A DNA stretch of 64,000 nucleotides from the NCBI GenBank assembly GCA_026936335.1, contig JAPMXV010000027.1, positions 62,001 through 126,000 of the forward strand, in the 5' to 3' direction. This document shows, in pieces, positions 33,253-42,407 of the stretch. The position numbers and the translations under genes were made by a program. Under the pieces are notes generated by a model that was not told the origin of the DNA, did not search any database, and was given only the letters and a program-made list of their open reading frames with translations. The stretch's first letter is position 1; each line of letters begins with the position of its first letter. This stretch comes from Mantamonas sphyraenae. Taxonomy: Eukaryota; CRuMs; Mantamonadidae.

Positions 33253-35316
33253 ATGCAGAAACAAAAGTGGATTCTGCGCGCCGCGGTTGCGGTGGCGTTG
33301 ACCATGCTCCCTGTGCTCATGGCCCTGGAAAATTGTTCTCAAAGAGAGCCATTGTCACACACCAGTATGGCACCTTGTTCATCCACAACCTTCAACTGCC
33401 AGGGGCAACGGCTGCCTCAGCTCCACGCCGCGCGCTGTGCCGTGAACTGCTCCAGCGTGCGCCGCGTCTGCTCACCCCCCTACACGGGTGACGGCTGTTC
33501 CTTCTGTACTCCTTCACACTATACGTTCGAAGACCGCTGTGAACCATGTCCGGCCAACTGTGGCCAGCAGGTGTTCTCCTTTGCCGTCAACTTTTTCATC
33601 TCCGCCCTCTTTGTCATCACTCTCCTTGGCAGCAGCGAAAAGTTCCTCCTCCAGCTCACCCTCACCTACCAGGGACTTCAAATTGTCAACATTGTCGTCG
33701 GCTCCCTGGAGGCCAGCAAGGCGCTGCTCAACGACCCGCGCGTCTTCAATCCCCTTTCCCTCCTCAGCTTTGTGCGCCCTCTCCAGCTGGACTTCAGTAG
33801 CAACCAGGGTTACTGCCTGTTTCCCAACGACAGCTCCTCCCGCATGCTCATGGTTTCCGTAGCTCCGCTTGCCGCCATCTTTCTCTCTTGGCTTCGCAAG
33901 GTCCTCCTTCGACTCATGTCCCGCACCTCCTTCCTCGGCAACACCTCCGGTGCCACCCTCAGCAGCGACTGGCGCGAGTTGCTCGAGATTGATTTCCACC
34001 GCTCCATCATTCTCGTCTTCCAGTTCACCTTCATCCCCATGAGCGACACCGTCGCACGTGCACTCGACGCCACAGCCGGCGGCCGATGGTACCTCTACTT
34101 TGCCAACGTCTCTGTCCTTGAATTTGCTGTGCCCATGGCCGTCGTCCTCTTCCTCGTCGTCGGCCTCATCGCCTTTACCTTTACACGCATTGCCTACGAC
34201 AACAACTCGAGCAAGGACGCACGTATGCACCGCAAGTTCCAATCCATCTATCAACTCTACAAGCCCGAGAAGTACTACTGGACAGCCATCACTCTGGCCA
34301 AGAACTTTGCCCTGTGCATTGTGCGCCACACAGTCACCCCCGACCTCGCCAAGTTTCTCGTGCTCACCGTCTCCATGCTCGCCTCGGTCATTGCCCACGT
34401 GCGAGTTGAGCCATTCCAATCGCGCGTTCTTACCCTCCTTGAGATGCTCCTTTCCGTCATGGCTCTTGGCTTTGCCATTGTTGGCCTGGCCAGTGTGATT
34501 GTCGTCGACTCTGGTGGCCAGGAGCCGATCGGCCTCCTTTGGACCTGGTGCATCATCAGCATCCTCATCCTTCTCCTCATTGCATTTATGCTCACCTCGC
34601 AGAACAAGCGCATCCAGGCAGCGTTGCGTGCACACCCGGCCATGGTGTACGTCCTCGACCACCTGCTCTCCCAGGCCACACTCACCGACCTCAACACGCC
34701 GCTCAGCAAGCTCAGCGTCTACGAGCAGCTTGTGGAAGCAAACATGAACGAGGCCTCCTTCACAGACGTCAGCATCGTCACCAGCGGCTACACGATGATG
34801 AACAGGCCGCTGCAAGGCCGTCCCACACGCACCGTCGTCAGTGTGCCGGCCCATCTCTTCCTGCAGTACAAGCGCTCCTCCCTCACCGTCCAAGTCTGGT
34901 CTTTGGGTGCAGCTGCCACTGCCTACGCTGACATCGTGGACATGGCTCCCTCCGTCGGCAGGCAATCCAGCTCCATCGAAGACGTCGTCGGCAGTGTCGA
35001 GAACCTCGCCTCCTCCGACCCGTCGTCCTCACTGCTCGCAAAGCGATCATCCAAGGGCAAAGCCAAGGCCATGCGCCCTCCCAAGCTCACAGACAGTGTC
35101 AACATCGAAATCACCCTCCTGGCCATCCACGACGCACCCATGATGTACAACACGCCATCCGGCGGCTCTTCTAGCGCCACTGGTGACAATCCCCGCGAGA
35201 CCAAGCCCTCTAGGCCGCGAAGGCTCTCGGCAAACGTCTCTGGCCCGTCGCAACTCCGCATCCACTGGCAGGTCATTGCCGCAAAGTCGCGCCTGGAAGC
35301 AAGCAGTTCGATCTGA
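33253..35316 (+). CDS. Cys-rich ectodomain, multi-pass membrane protein
   Basis: 687 residues. A signal peptide (MQKQKWILRAAVAVALTMLP) is followed by about 80 residues with ten or more cysteines ending DRCEPCPANCG, then about eight hydrophobic segments. The segment pairs flanking LYKPEKYYWTAITLAKNFAL and VRVEPFQSRVLTLLEMLLSV resemble the membrane domain of the large TRP-like/Pmp-like families common in protists. The C-terminal 200 residues are hydrophilic, Ser-rich and probably cytosolic. It may be a surface receptor or channel; the sequence does not decide. It converges with the BEACH gene (38 bp between stops). Confidence 0.62.
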   Translation: MQKQKWILRAAVAVALTMLPVLMALENCSQREPLSHTSMAPCSSTTFNCQGQRLPQLHAARCAVNCSSVRRVCSPPYTGDGCSFCTPSHYTFEDRCEPCPANCGQQVFSFAVNFFISALFVITLLGSSEKFLLQLTLTYQGLQIVNIVVGSLEASKALLNDPRVFNPLSLLSFVRPLQLDFSSNQGYCLFPNDSSSRMLMVSVAPLAAIFLSWLRKVLLRLMSRTSFLGNTSGATLSSDWRELLEIDFHRSIILVFQFTFIPMSDTVARALDATAGGRWYLYFANVSVLEFAVPMAVVLFLVVGLIAFTFTRIAYDNNSSKDARMHRKFQSIYQLYKPEKYYWTAITLAKNFALCIVRHTVTPDLAKFLVLTVSMLASVIAHVRVEPFQSRVLTLLEMLLSVMALGFAIVGLASVIVVDSGGQEPIGLLWTWCIISILILLLIAFMLTSQNKRIQAALRAHPAMVYVLDHLLSQATLTDLNTPLSKLSVYEQLVEANMNEASFTDVSIVTSGYTMMNRPLQGRPTRTVVSVPAHLFLQYKRSSLTVQVWSLGAAATAYADIVDMAPSVGRQSSSIEDVVGSVENLASSDPSSSLLAKRSSKGKAKAMRPPKLTDSVNIEITLLAIHDAPMMYNTPSGGSSSATGDNPRETKPSRPRRLSANVSGPSQLRIHWQVIAAKSRLEASSSI

Positions 35317-35354
35317 AAAGTGAATGCATTTGTGCACTGCAAACCATACGTCTC

Positions 35355-38300
35355 TCACACCTCCACAGTCTCGCCTGCTGCCACTTTGCCACTTTCAAAC
35401 ACCATCTGTGCCACGCCGCCGCTTTCCAGGCCGACAAACACTGTTCCCACGCCACTCTCCCTGTCCAGCTCCACGGCCAACCCTTCCGCCAAAGCACCCC
35501 CGTCCACAAGTTGCTCGCACACGGCCTCCATGTTCCTGTCTGCGTCACGCACAATCAGCACAGGGCCGTTGTTCCCCTCCCCTGCCATCACCACGAAGCG
35601 GTTGTGCCACACCAGCGACCGCACGAGTAGTCCGGCTTCCACGCTGCACAACAGGCGTCCGTTGATCGAAAACACGTGCATCTTCAAATCCACCGCACTT
35701 GCCATGCACACACGCCCGTCCTCAGCCATCGCCAGGACGTCAACTTTGAGGTCGAGCGGATGCCGAATTGACCTGTGGAAGCGTCCGTTGCGCAGACCAA
35801 ACAGGATGCACGTCCCATCCGTGCTCCCGCTCGCCACCAAATCCTGCTCCTCACACACGCTCACGCACTGCACGCGGTCGTCGTGACCACGCAGCACATG
35901 CACAGGGGCCGCATCTCGACTTCCGCACAGTTCCTCCATTCGCCACACCATCACTGTCGTGTCTGCGCTTCCGCTGGCGAGCCACTCTCCGTTGCGGCTC
36001 ACATCGATGCACGTCACCTTGTCCCGGTGCCGCGTCACTGTGTGCTTCAGCATCGGCTCGTTTGCCACGCTGCTCACCTTCAGACCTCCGTCCCAGTGGC
36101 CACACGACACCAAGAATCGCCCGTCTCGGCTCACTCGGAAGCTGTCACGCATCGAATCCACCTCCGCATCACGTGCTATGCCCACAAAGTTGCTGCGCCG
36201 CTCCTTGTTCGAAAACAGTCCCCCCACGCTCTCCAACAGCACATTTGACTTTGGCATTGCACCACGTACCGTCACCTCCTGATTTGCCCACGTGTGCACC
36301 AATGTGCGTCCTTCACTATCCACTGTGCGCAGCGTCCCGTCACGCACGCTACACGCCTCAATCCCGCGGCCTTCCCCGCCTCCAATATCCACGTAGTACT
36401 GCTTCGCCGTGGCCGACCACTCCACTTCCACCGTCTGTACCACCTTTCGTTGCACGTGAGCCTTTGTGAACAGTTGGGACGGTGTCTGTCCGAAGCTGGC
36501 AATCTGCGCCTCGGTCGCCTCGCGCATCACCTCGTCCTCGATGCTCTCCACGTCGACGGCCCCCTCGTATGTCAGGTAGTAGAACAGGTTGTGTGCCTTG
36601 ACCGCTTCGCGTCCACGCTGCTTGTATCCAAACACAAGGTCCACCCAGGCGTGCAGTTGTCTGCTCACGTGTTCGCTCTCCAGCGCAAGCCGGTTCAGAC
36701 GCACAAACTCATCCGGCGACCCATTTGCCCACGGCGGCAACTGGACGTCGTCCACGTGCACTCCGTCCTGCGTATGGCCAAATTCCACACCGTTGATGTT
36801 GGTGAGAAACTCGGGCATGTAGAAAAACTCTGGGATCAGCTCCTTCACGTCGCTGTTGGACCGCATGCACGAATTCCACGTCTCGGCCACACTGAAGAAC
36901 ATGCGGTCCGGGTGGTCAAAAGTGCCGCCCTGCAAGTCGATCGCCAAACTCGTAAACGGCTCCAGGCGCAGCAAGTAGTGCAACACAATCCCCTCCGTGC
37001 TGTAGTGCGACCCGTAGTGGAAACGAGGCATCATCTCATCGTCTTCCATCTCGTTGAACCGCTCCAGAATGCCTTCCAGGCGTTCGGGGTTCAGCGCACC
37101 CACAGGCTTGCTGAGGTCGCGGTACACGTCCGGGTTGTCCAGATCCAACTCCTGCGACGTGTAGTCCGATAGAACCCATGGAAACACCGGGTACTGGCTC
37201 AGATCGTTGTATGTGCGCCCTGCAATCGTATTGATCTGCATCAGATACTCAAAGTTGGACATCTGGCCGCCCTGCCACTGCCGCGTGACGTCTTTGCGGT
37301 TCAGCAGCTTCCTCGGCGTGCCCAGGTACATCTCCACGCAGTTGGGCATGCTCTGCCACTGCAGCCTGTGGTAGAAAGCATTGCGGTCCGAGCGCGTATC
37401 AAAGGCAAACAACACACTCGTCTGCTTGGTGAGAAACAGTTCCATGGCGCAGTTCCGCAGCCTGTACTTGCGCGAATACACTGCTTCGATGCTTTCCATG
37501 CCCCACTGCTTGTCGCGTGCTTGTTTGATCACGCCTTCTTCGTTCTGTCCACCAGGCAGTCGGTCCACCACAAAGACAAGCGACACCGTGCCAGCGCGCG
37601 ACACAAGCTCAGCCTGCCCATGGATGACCATTCCCGCCTTGATCATCTTGCAAGGAAGCACAATCAGCTTCCTCTCCTCTCCTTGGCCATCCATAGGTTC
37701 TTGCAGCAGCAACAGGTCGTCTGCCTGAGCCTGCGAGATGCCACCCATCGACAGCCGAGGCGATGACGACGCCGATGAAGACGACGAGGACACCGACGAC
37801 GACGACGACGATGACGACGACGAACCAGGTGTCGGTGTCTCACTGCCTCCCATCTCTTCGTCGTCGTCTTCCTCCTCCACACTCACCGTACGCACGGTGA
37901 CGCTCGTGTTGAGCTGCAATTCGCCCAACAGCTGGCGCTGCTCCTCCGCTTGCTCCTCCAGCGACGGCCCTGCGCTCTGCAGAGGCTCAGCCTTGGTCAG
38001 AGCACACCCTTCATGGGCGCTCCCTTCGTAGTCCCGTTTGATCTTGCGGCGCATGCGGTACGGATCTTCTCCGCGGTGGATCTTGAAGAACACCCGCTGC
38101 TCCTGTTCACCCAACAGATCGCTGAACTGCGTACCATCGTCGTCTTCCCACTGCAAACGAGCGCTGCTCACATCCATATCCTCGGCCTCGCCCGCATCAC
38201 CTGCTGCTTGGCTCTTGCTGAACTGCTCGTTCACGCCGATGCGCGAGCTGACGAACGAGCCCCACGCGCCGCGTTTTCCGTACAACTCACGCACCATCGA

Positions 38301-41300
38301 CCTCCACGCACGCTGGTTTTGTCGAGCAGCGTTCTCTGACTGCAGTAGGGTGTGCGCTCTGCGGATCCCCTCGTCCACGCGCATCGTACCCAACACCTCC
38401 TGTGCCTCTTCCTGCATCTGCAGGGCATGTGGCTCCAGACCCAGTGCGCTGTTCAACGCCTGCTCGGTGCGCGATTCCAGCCTCGACAGCTCCTTCTTCA
38501 CGTTCCCCAGCAGCTTCGTCACCAGCTGGCTATGGTTGGCCAGCGCCAACTTGAGCAGTTCTGCGTTTTCGTGCACGTCCACGGCCATCTCGTGCAGCTG
38601 GTCAATCAGAAGCGGAAGGTGCTCGTTGCTCGACGAACCCATGGCCAGCAGCTGGTACAGCGTGAACAAACGCAGCTCGTCGCTCACCAGCTGCTCGCTG
38701 CGCAGCATGACGATGTTGTGCTCGCTCCGCTGCACGGGATCCAAGTGCACCCCCAATGTCGTGATGCACACGTTGCACATGCGCTGCACGTCCTCCAATT
38801 CGTTGCACTCGGCAATGCGCGTCACCAGCACACGCAGCACAATGCGCAGCAGGCCACCCTTGCGTCGCTTGGCCACGGGTGTCTGCAGCGCAGACCACGT
38901 CATTCCGTGCACCAGATTCTCAAAGTGCATCGGGTCAAACACGCGCACAAACACTTTGGCCACATTGGCATCTTTCCACTGGCCGTCTGCATCGCGATCC
39001 AGCCCATCGTCAGCCAGCACATTGCTCGTGCCCAGCATCACAAAATCCTCCTCGCCTGTGCTCTGCTCCCCGCTGCTGCTGCTGCTACTACCACTGCTAC
39101 TGCTACTGCTACTGCTGCTGTTGTTAACGGTACCTTCCACATGGCGTTGGCCCAGCACCACCGCGTCCCCTTCTTCATCTTCGGCGACACTGCCGTCCGC
39201 CGGAATGTTGTCCGCGTGTTGAGGCGCACCTCCACGCAGCTCACGAGGCATGTGAAACAAAAAGTCCTCCACAAACAGCCACAGGTACGTTAGGTTCTGC
39301 AGATACGTACGGCTGAGAGGCGACGTGTCGCTGCGTTTGATGTCTTCGCCCACGCTGACCAGCACGGCTTCCAGCACATCGCCCAGCACCATCAGTCCGT
39401 CGCCATGACCCTGTCCCTGCTTGGAGAGCGAGGCCACGTGGTGCAACGACGACTGGAACACATGCGTGCTGCTGTCGTCTTCTTCGTCGTCGCCCTCGAT
39501 CGCTGTTTCTACCAAGTCGGATTGCGTGCGCATGCTGTGCAGTGTCAGGATCTTCAGATTGTTCACAACCATCATGTACACGGGGTCGCTGCGCCGTGCC
39601 TCTGTGTCTGAACCACTTCCAGCGCTTTCGGCACAGCGCAACAGCCACAATTGCCACCCGCGTGACTCCATCAGCGCACTGCGGTTGCGCGCACGCGTGT
39701 TTAGCAACACGCTCAGATCCTGCAGCCATCGAGCACACATGTCTGCGTCTCTGCTGAACAGGACCAGTTGGAATAGTGTCTTGAGCAGGCCTGGAAACTC
39801 GATTGTTTGCTCGCCATCCAAGAAAATGTGCGAGCCGCCGTCCTCCTCTTCTCCTCCCTCCAGGGGCAGCTGGCCAAGCAGAAAGCCCAACAGCACTCCG
39901 TACACGCGGTCGGTCAGCGTAAACTGGGTGAGCAGCGCCGTCACGGCATCAAATCCCCCCTGCTGCTCAAACTTCTTCCGGATTCGCTTGTTGCTTGTGA
40001 TGTACGCCCCGAGGAGCCGCACGCCCATCATGCGCACCTCTTCTTCCGAATCACTCATCATGGCCAGCATGGCGTGCCAACCACTTTCCTTGCCCATGTA
40101 CGACAGCAGGTTCTTTGGCACGGGATCGGCTGTGAGAAGACCGAGCAACAGCGATACAACTTGTCTTACCTGCTCCACATCGCTGCAGTCAAACAGGAAA
40201 CGCATCAGAGCTTGCAGCTCATGCAACGCCACGTCCGAGCTCATCATGGCTCGCATCATCGCAAACAGCATGCTGCGGATTGGCTTCAGCGCCACCTGGG
40301 GATCCTCGGGCCTCCACACGTCCTGATTGCCTTGCTTCGTCTGTGCTCCCGGGTCGCGTGCGTCAAAGTAGAAAAACGCACGGCTGGCATCCAGGAGGCG
40401 CTGCACGCCCACCAGTTTGCGCACGCGCGTCACGTCCTCGTTCACAAGCTCCATTTGCATTTGCACAACTTCCTGCTGCACCACCAGAGGCGTGGTGCTC
40501 CAAAGCGCATGGTTGAACACCAGGTGCGTGTCGATGTCGTCCAGCAATGGCTTGTACGTGACCGCGGCGTGTCGGAGTTCAAACACCGCGACCACAATCT
40601 CCAGTGACAGCGACTGTGCGCTCAATTTGCACATGATGTGCTGCAGCAGATCAAACAGCTGCTGCTTGTGTGCCTCTTGCTTGTTCAGGTCATTGTGAAG
40701 CAGCTGCGTCAAGAGTGACAGGATGTACGCGTTCACCTGTGGGTTAAAGTGGCCCTCGTCATCCACATGGTCTGCAATCAGCGGCACCAGCACAGAGAGG
40801 CCACCCACAGAGTAAAACGCGTGCACCACGTCCATCACTCCCTCAACACGCGTGCCACCCAGCATGATCGCATTGGTCTGCGATTGCACCTTGCCGTTGG
40901 CTCCCGCAGACGACGAGGTGGAACTCGACGACGAAGATGATGAGCCACCGCCCACCATACTGTCCCCGTGGCCCTTGTTGTTCAAGCGTACGTCCAGTAG
41001 CTCGTGGCTGTCACCCGACACAGCCAAAGGGTCGTACACACACATCACCGACTTGCTGAGAGTGGAGTCCTCACCAGCAGAGTCTTCGATGCGTGAAAAA
41101 GCGCCGTGGTAGTCCGGGCCGATGGCATACAGCTGTTGCACTTGGGCCGCCTTGAGCTCTGTGTCAAAAAGCTGCACGGTGCCCATCTGGCCTGAAAACA
41201 CACCTGCGTCCAGGGCTGCGTTGTTTCCAACAAAGCATTGGGTGATACTGCTGCCAGAGGTCGGGTACTTGAGAGTGAGCTTGTCTGTTCCCACCTGTTC

Positions 41301-42206
41301 GCCGTCCAGGTAGAGCGCAGCTGTGCTGCTGCCCCACGGCATGAGCTCGTGGTGCAGCGTCACAACCACGTGGTACCAGCGACACAGTGCCCACGGTTGG
41401 TCGAGGGGTACAGTGCAAGAGTGGCGTGCGCCTTTCACGACGCTGTTGATCAGCAAGCCGTTCTTCAGCACGCACGCCTCTACGCCGTTGTCCTGGCCCA
41501 GGAACGAAAACAGGCGCGCCGTGAGCGAGGAGCTAGGGCCACGCAGCGCCTCCATGCGCATCCACACCGCAAAGGAGAACCCCTTGTGTGGCATGGCAAA
41601 CTGCGGCAAGGCCAACCCGGAAAAGTGTCCGCTGAGGTCAAAGAATGCCTGCGGACCTGTGCCACCATGGCAAAAGTTGCGCAGGATGGTGAGGAGCATT
41701 GGCAGCTGTTTGGGCAATTTCCCCTGTGCGTCTGGGCGCAGCAGGCACAAAAAGAGTTTCAGCTCGCGCACTGTGAGGGACGTCGCGCCAAGCAGCTGCA
41801 CAATGAAGGCAAGGTTGGGTACCAATGGGCCGTTGGGATTGGCGCGGATGGTCAAAAGCAGCTTGTGCATCAATGAGTGCTTGGAGGCCATCAGGCAGTT
41901 GGCCAAGGAGCTTTGTAGGTGGTGGGAAATTGTGGCCAGCATGGCCGCTCGGGCCGACGGGATCCACGAGTCAAACAGGTCGACCATCAGCCAGAGGATG
42001 TTGGGGTTTACGGCACGCGCTTCCACCACTTCCTTGAGTTCGTCCGTCGAGTCCACAGGCACGTCTGGCACGTCGACGAGTTCAAACACGAGCACGCTGA
42101 GAAATTCCTCGTCCAACTCCGAGCCCATCAGCTCGTGCACCAATTGCTTGGCGTGGCGGATGTCCACCGACGACAGGATGTACTTGAGCGTTTCCCTTGT
42201 GGACAT
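35355..42206 (-). CDS. BEACH-WD40 protein, neurobeachin/LRBA/LvsA-like
   Basis: About 2283 residues from ATG 42206, no intron. Domains in order: a helical N-terminus, a concanavalin-A-like/LamG domain (about 200-375; GFSFAVWMRMEAL), a long armadillo-like region, a BEACH-type PH domain (about 1515-1612), the BEACH domain (about 1625-1920; TQRWQGGQ-like RQWQGGQMSNFEYLMQIN, FPWVLSDYTSQELDL, FHYGSHYSTEGIVLHYLLR) and about five WD40 repeats (GHDDRVQCVSVCEEQDLVASG). Such proteins guide membrane traffic at endosomes, lysosomes or contractile vacuoles. Long Ser-codon runs interrupt it at about 37.77-37.82, 39.07-39.12 and 40.92 kb. An in-frame Met at 42392 would add 62 poorly conserved residues and come within 16 bp of the CEP104 start. 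Confidence 0.93.
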   Translation of the reverse strand: MSTRETLKYILSSVDIRHAKQLVHELMGSELDEEFLSVLVFELVDVPDVPVDSTDELKEVVEARAVNPNILWLMVDLFDSWIPSARAAMLATISHHLQSSLANCLMASKHSLMHKLLLTIRANPNGPLVPNLAFIVQLLGATSLTVRELKLFLCLLRPDAQGKLPKQLPMLLTILRNFCHGGTGPQAFFDLSGHFSGLALPQFAMPHKGFSFAVWMRMEALRGPSSSLTARLFSFLGQDNGVEACVLKNGLLINSVVKGARHSCTVPLDQPWALCRWYHVVVTLHHELMPWGSSTAALYLDGEQVGTDKLTLKYPTSGSSITQCFVGNNAALDAGVFSGQMGTVQLFDTELKAAQVQQLYAIGPDYHGAFSRIEDSAGEDSTLSKSVMCVYDPLAVSGDSHELLDVRLNNKGHGDSMVGGGSSSSSSSSTSSSAGANGKVQSQTNAIMLGGTRVEGVMDVVHAFYSVGGLSVLVPLIADHVDDEGHFNPQVNAYILSLLTQLLHNDLNKQEAHKQQLFDLLQHIMCKLSAQSLSLEIVVAVFELRHAAVTYKPLLDDIDTHLVFNHALWSTTPLVVQQEVVQMQMELVNEDVTRVRKLVGVQRLLDASRAFFYFDARDPGAQTKQGNQDVWRPEDPQVALKPIRSMLFAMMRAMMSSDVALHELQALMRFLFDCSDVEQVRQVVSLLLGLLTADPVPKNLLSYMGKESGWHAMLAMMSDSEEEVRMMGVRLLGAYITSNKRIRKKFEQQGGFDAVTALLTQFTLTDRVYGVLLGFLLGQLPLEGGEEEDGGSHIFLDGEQTIEFPGLLKTLFQLVLFSRDADMCARWLQDLSVLLNTRARNRSALMESRGWQLWLLRCAESAGSGSDTEARRSDPVYMMVVNNLKILTLHSMRTQSDLVETAIEGDDEEDDSSTHVFQSSLHHVASLSKQGQGHGDGLMVLGDVLEAVLVSVGEDIKRSDTSPLSRTYLQNLTYLWLFVEDFLFHMPRELRGGAPQHADNIPADGSVAEDEEGDAVVLGQRHVEGTVNNSSSSSSSSSGSSSSSSGEQSTGEEDFVMLGTSNVLADDGLDRDADGQWKDANVAKVFVRVFDPMHFENLVHGMTWSALQTPVAKRRKGGLLRIVLRVLVTRIAECNELEDVQRMCNVCITTLGVHLDPVQRSEHNIVMLRSEQLVSDELRLFTLYQLLAMGSSSNEHLPLLIDQLHEMAVDVHENAELLKLALANHSQLVTKLLGNVKKELSRLESRTEQALNSALGLEPHALQMQEEAQEVLGTMRVDEGIRRAHTLLQSENAARQNQRAWRSMVRELYGKRGAWGSFVSSRIGVNEQFSKSQAAGDAGEAEDMDVSSARLQWEDDDGTQFSDLLGEQEQRVFFKIHRGEDPYRMRRKIKRDYEGSAHEGCALTKAEPLQSAGPSLEEQAEEQRQLLGELQLNTSVTVRTVSVEEEDDDEEMGGSETPTPGSSSSSSSSSSVSSSSSSASSSPRLSMGGISQAQADDLLLLQEPMDGQGEERKLIVLPCKMIKAGMVIHGQAELVSRAGTVSLVFVVDRLPGGQNEEGVIKQARDKQWGMESIEAVYSRKYRLRNCAMELFLTKQTSVLFAFDTRSDRNAFYHRLQWQSMPNCVEMYLGTPRKLLNRKDVTRQWQGGQMSNFEYLMQINTIAGRTYNDLSQYPVFPWVLSDYTSQELDLDNPDVYRDLSKPVGALNPERLEGILERFNEMEDDEMMPRFHYGSHYSTEGIVLHYLLRLEPFTSLAIDLQGGTFDHPDRMFFSVAETWNSCMRSNSDVKELIPEFFYMPEFLTNINGVEFGHTQDGVHVDDVQLPPWANGSPDEFVRLNRLALESEHVSRQLHAWVDLVFGYKQRGREAVKAHNLFYYLTYEGAVDVESIEDEVMREATEAQIASFGQTPSQLFTKAHVQRKVVQTVEVEWSATAKQYYVDIGGGEGRGIEACSVRDGTLRTVDSEGRTLVHTWANQEVTVRGAMPKSNVLLESVGGLFSNKERRSNFVGIARDAEVDSMRDSFRVSRDGRFLVSCGHWDGGLKVSSVANEPMLKHTVTRHRDKVTCIDVSRNGEWLASGSADTTVMVWRMEELCGSRDAAPVHVLRGHDDRVQCVSVCEEQDLVASGSTDGTCILFGLRNGRFHRSIRHPLDLKVDVLAMAEDGRVCMASAVDLKMHVFSINGRLLCSVEAGLLVRSLVWHNRFVVMAGEGNNGPVLIVRDADRNMEAVCEQLVDGGALAEGLAVELDRESGVGTVFVGLESGGVAQMVFESGKVAAGETVEV

Positions 42207-42407
42207 GCAACGTTTGTGTGTGTGTTTGCCTGAGGTTGACTGCAGTACACGTTTGGTCTGGTCCTCCACGCGCGCATCAACATCTGCACCTCCGTGATTC
42301 GCCCGCCTGGGTGTGAAGTGCAGCAGGTGAAGTCGGTTGCGATTGTGCGGACCAGTTGTGGCAGGTCCTGCGCGCCACTGAAGCAAACCCAAAGACTAAA
42401 GTGGGCC
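42207..42407. promoter_or_regulatory. Shared 5' region of the BEACH and CEP104 genes
   Basis: 201 bp between divergent ATGs. It should carry both promoters; no named element recognised. Confidence 0.4.

Noticed and set aside
35320-42300. Many long plus-strand frames across this stretch
   Set aside because: They are antisense shadows of the BEACH gene, whose PH, BEACH and WD40 motifs are all on the minus strand.
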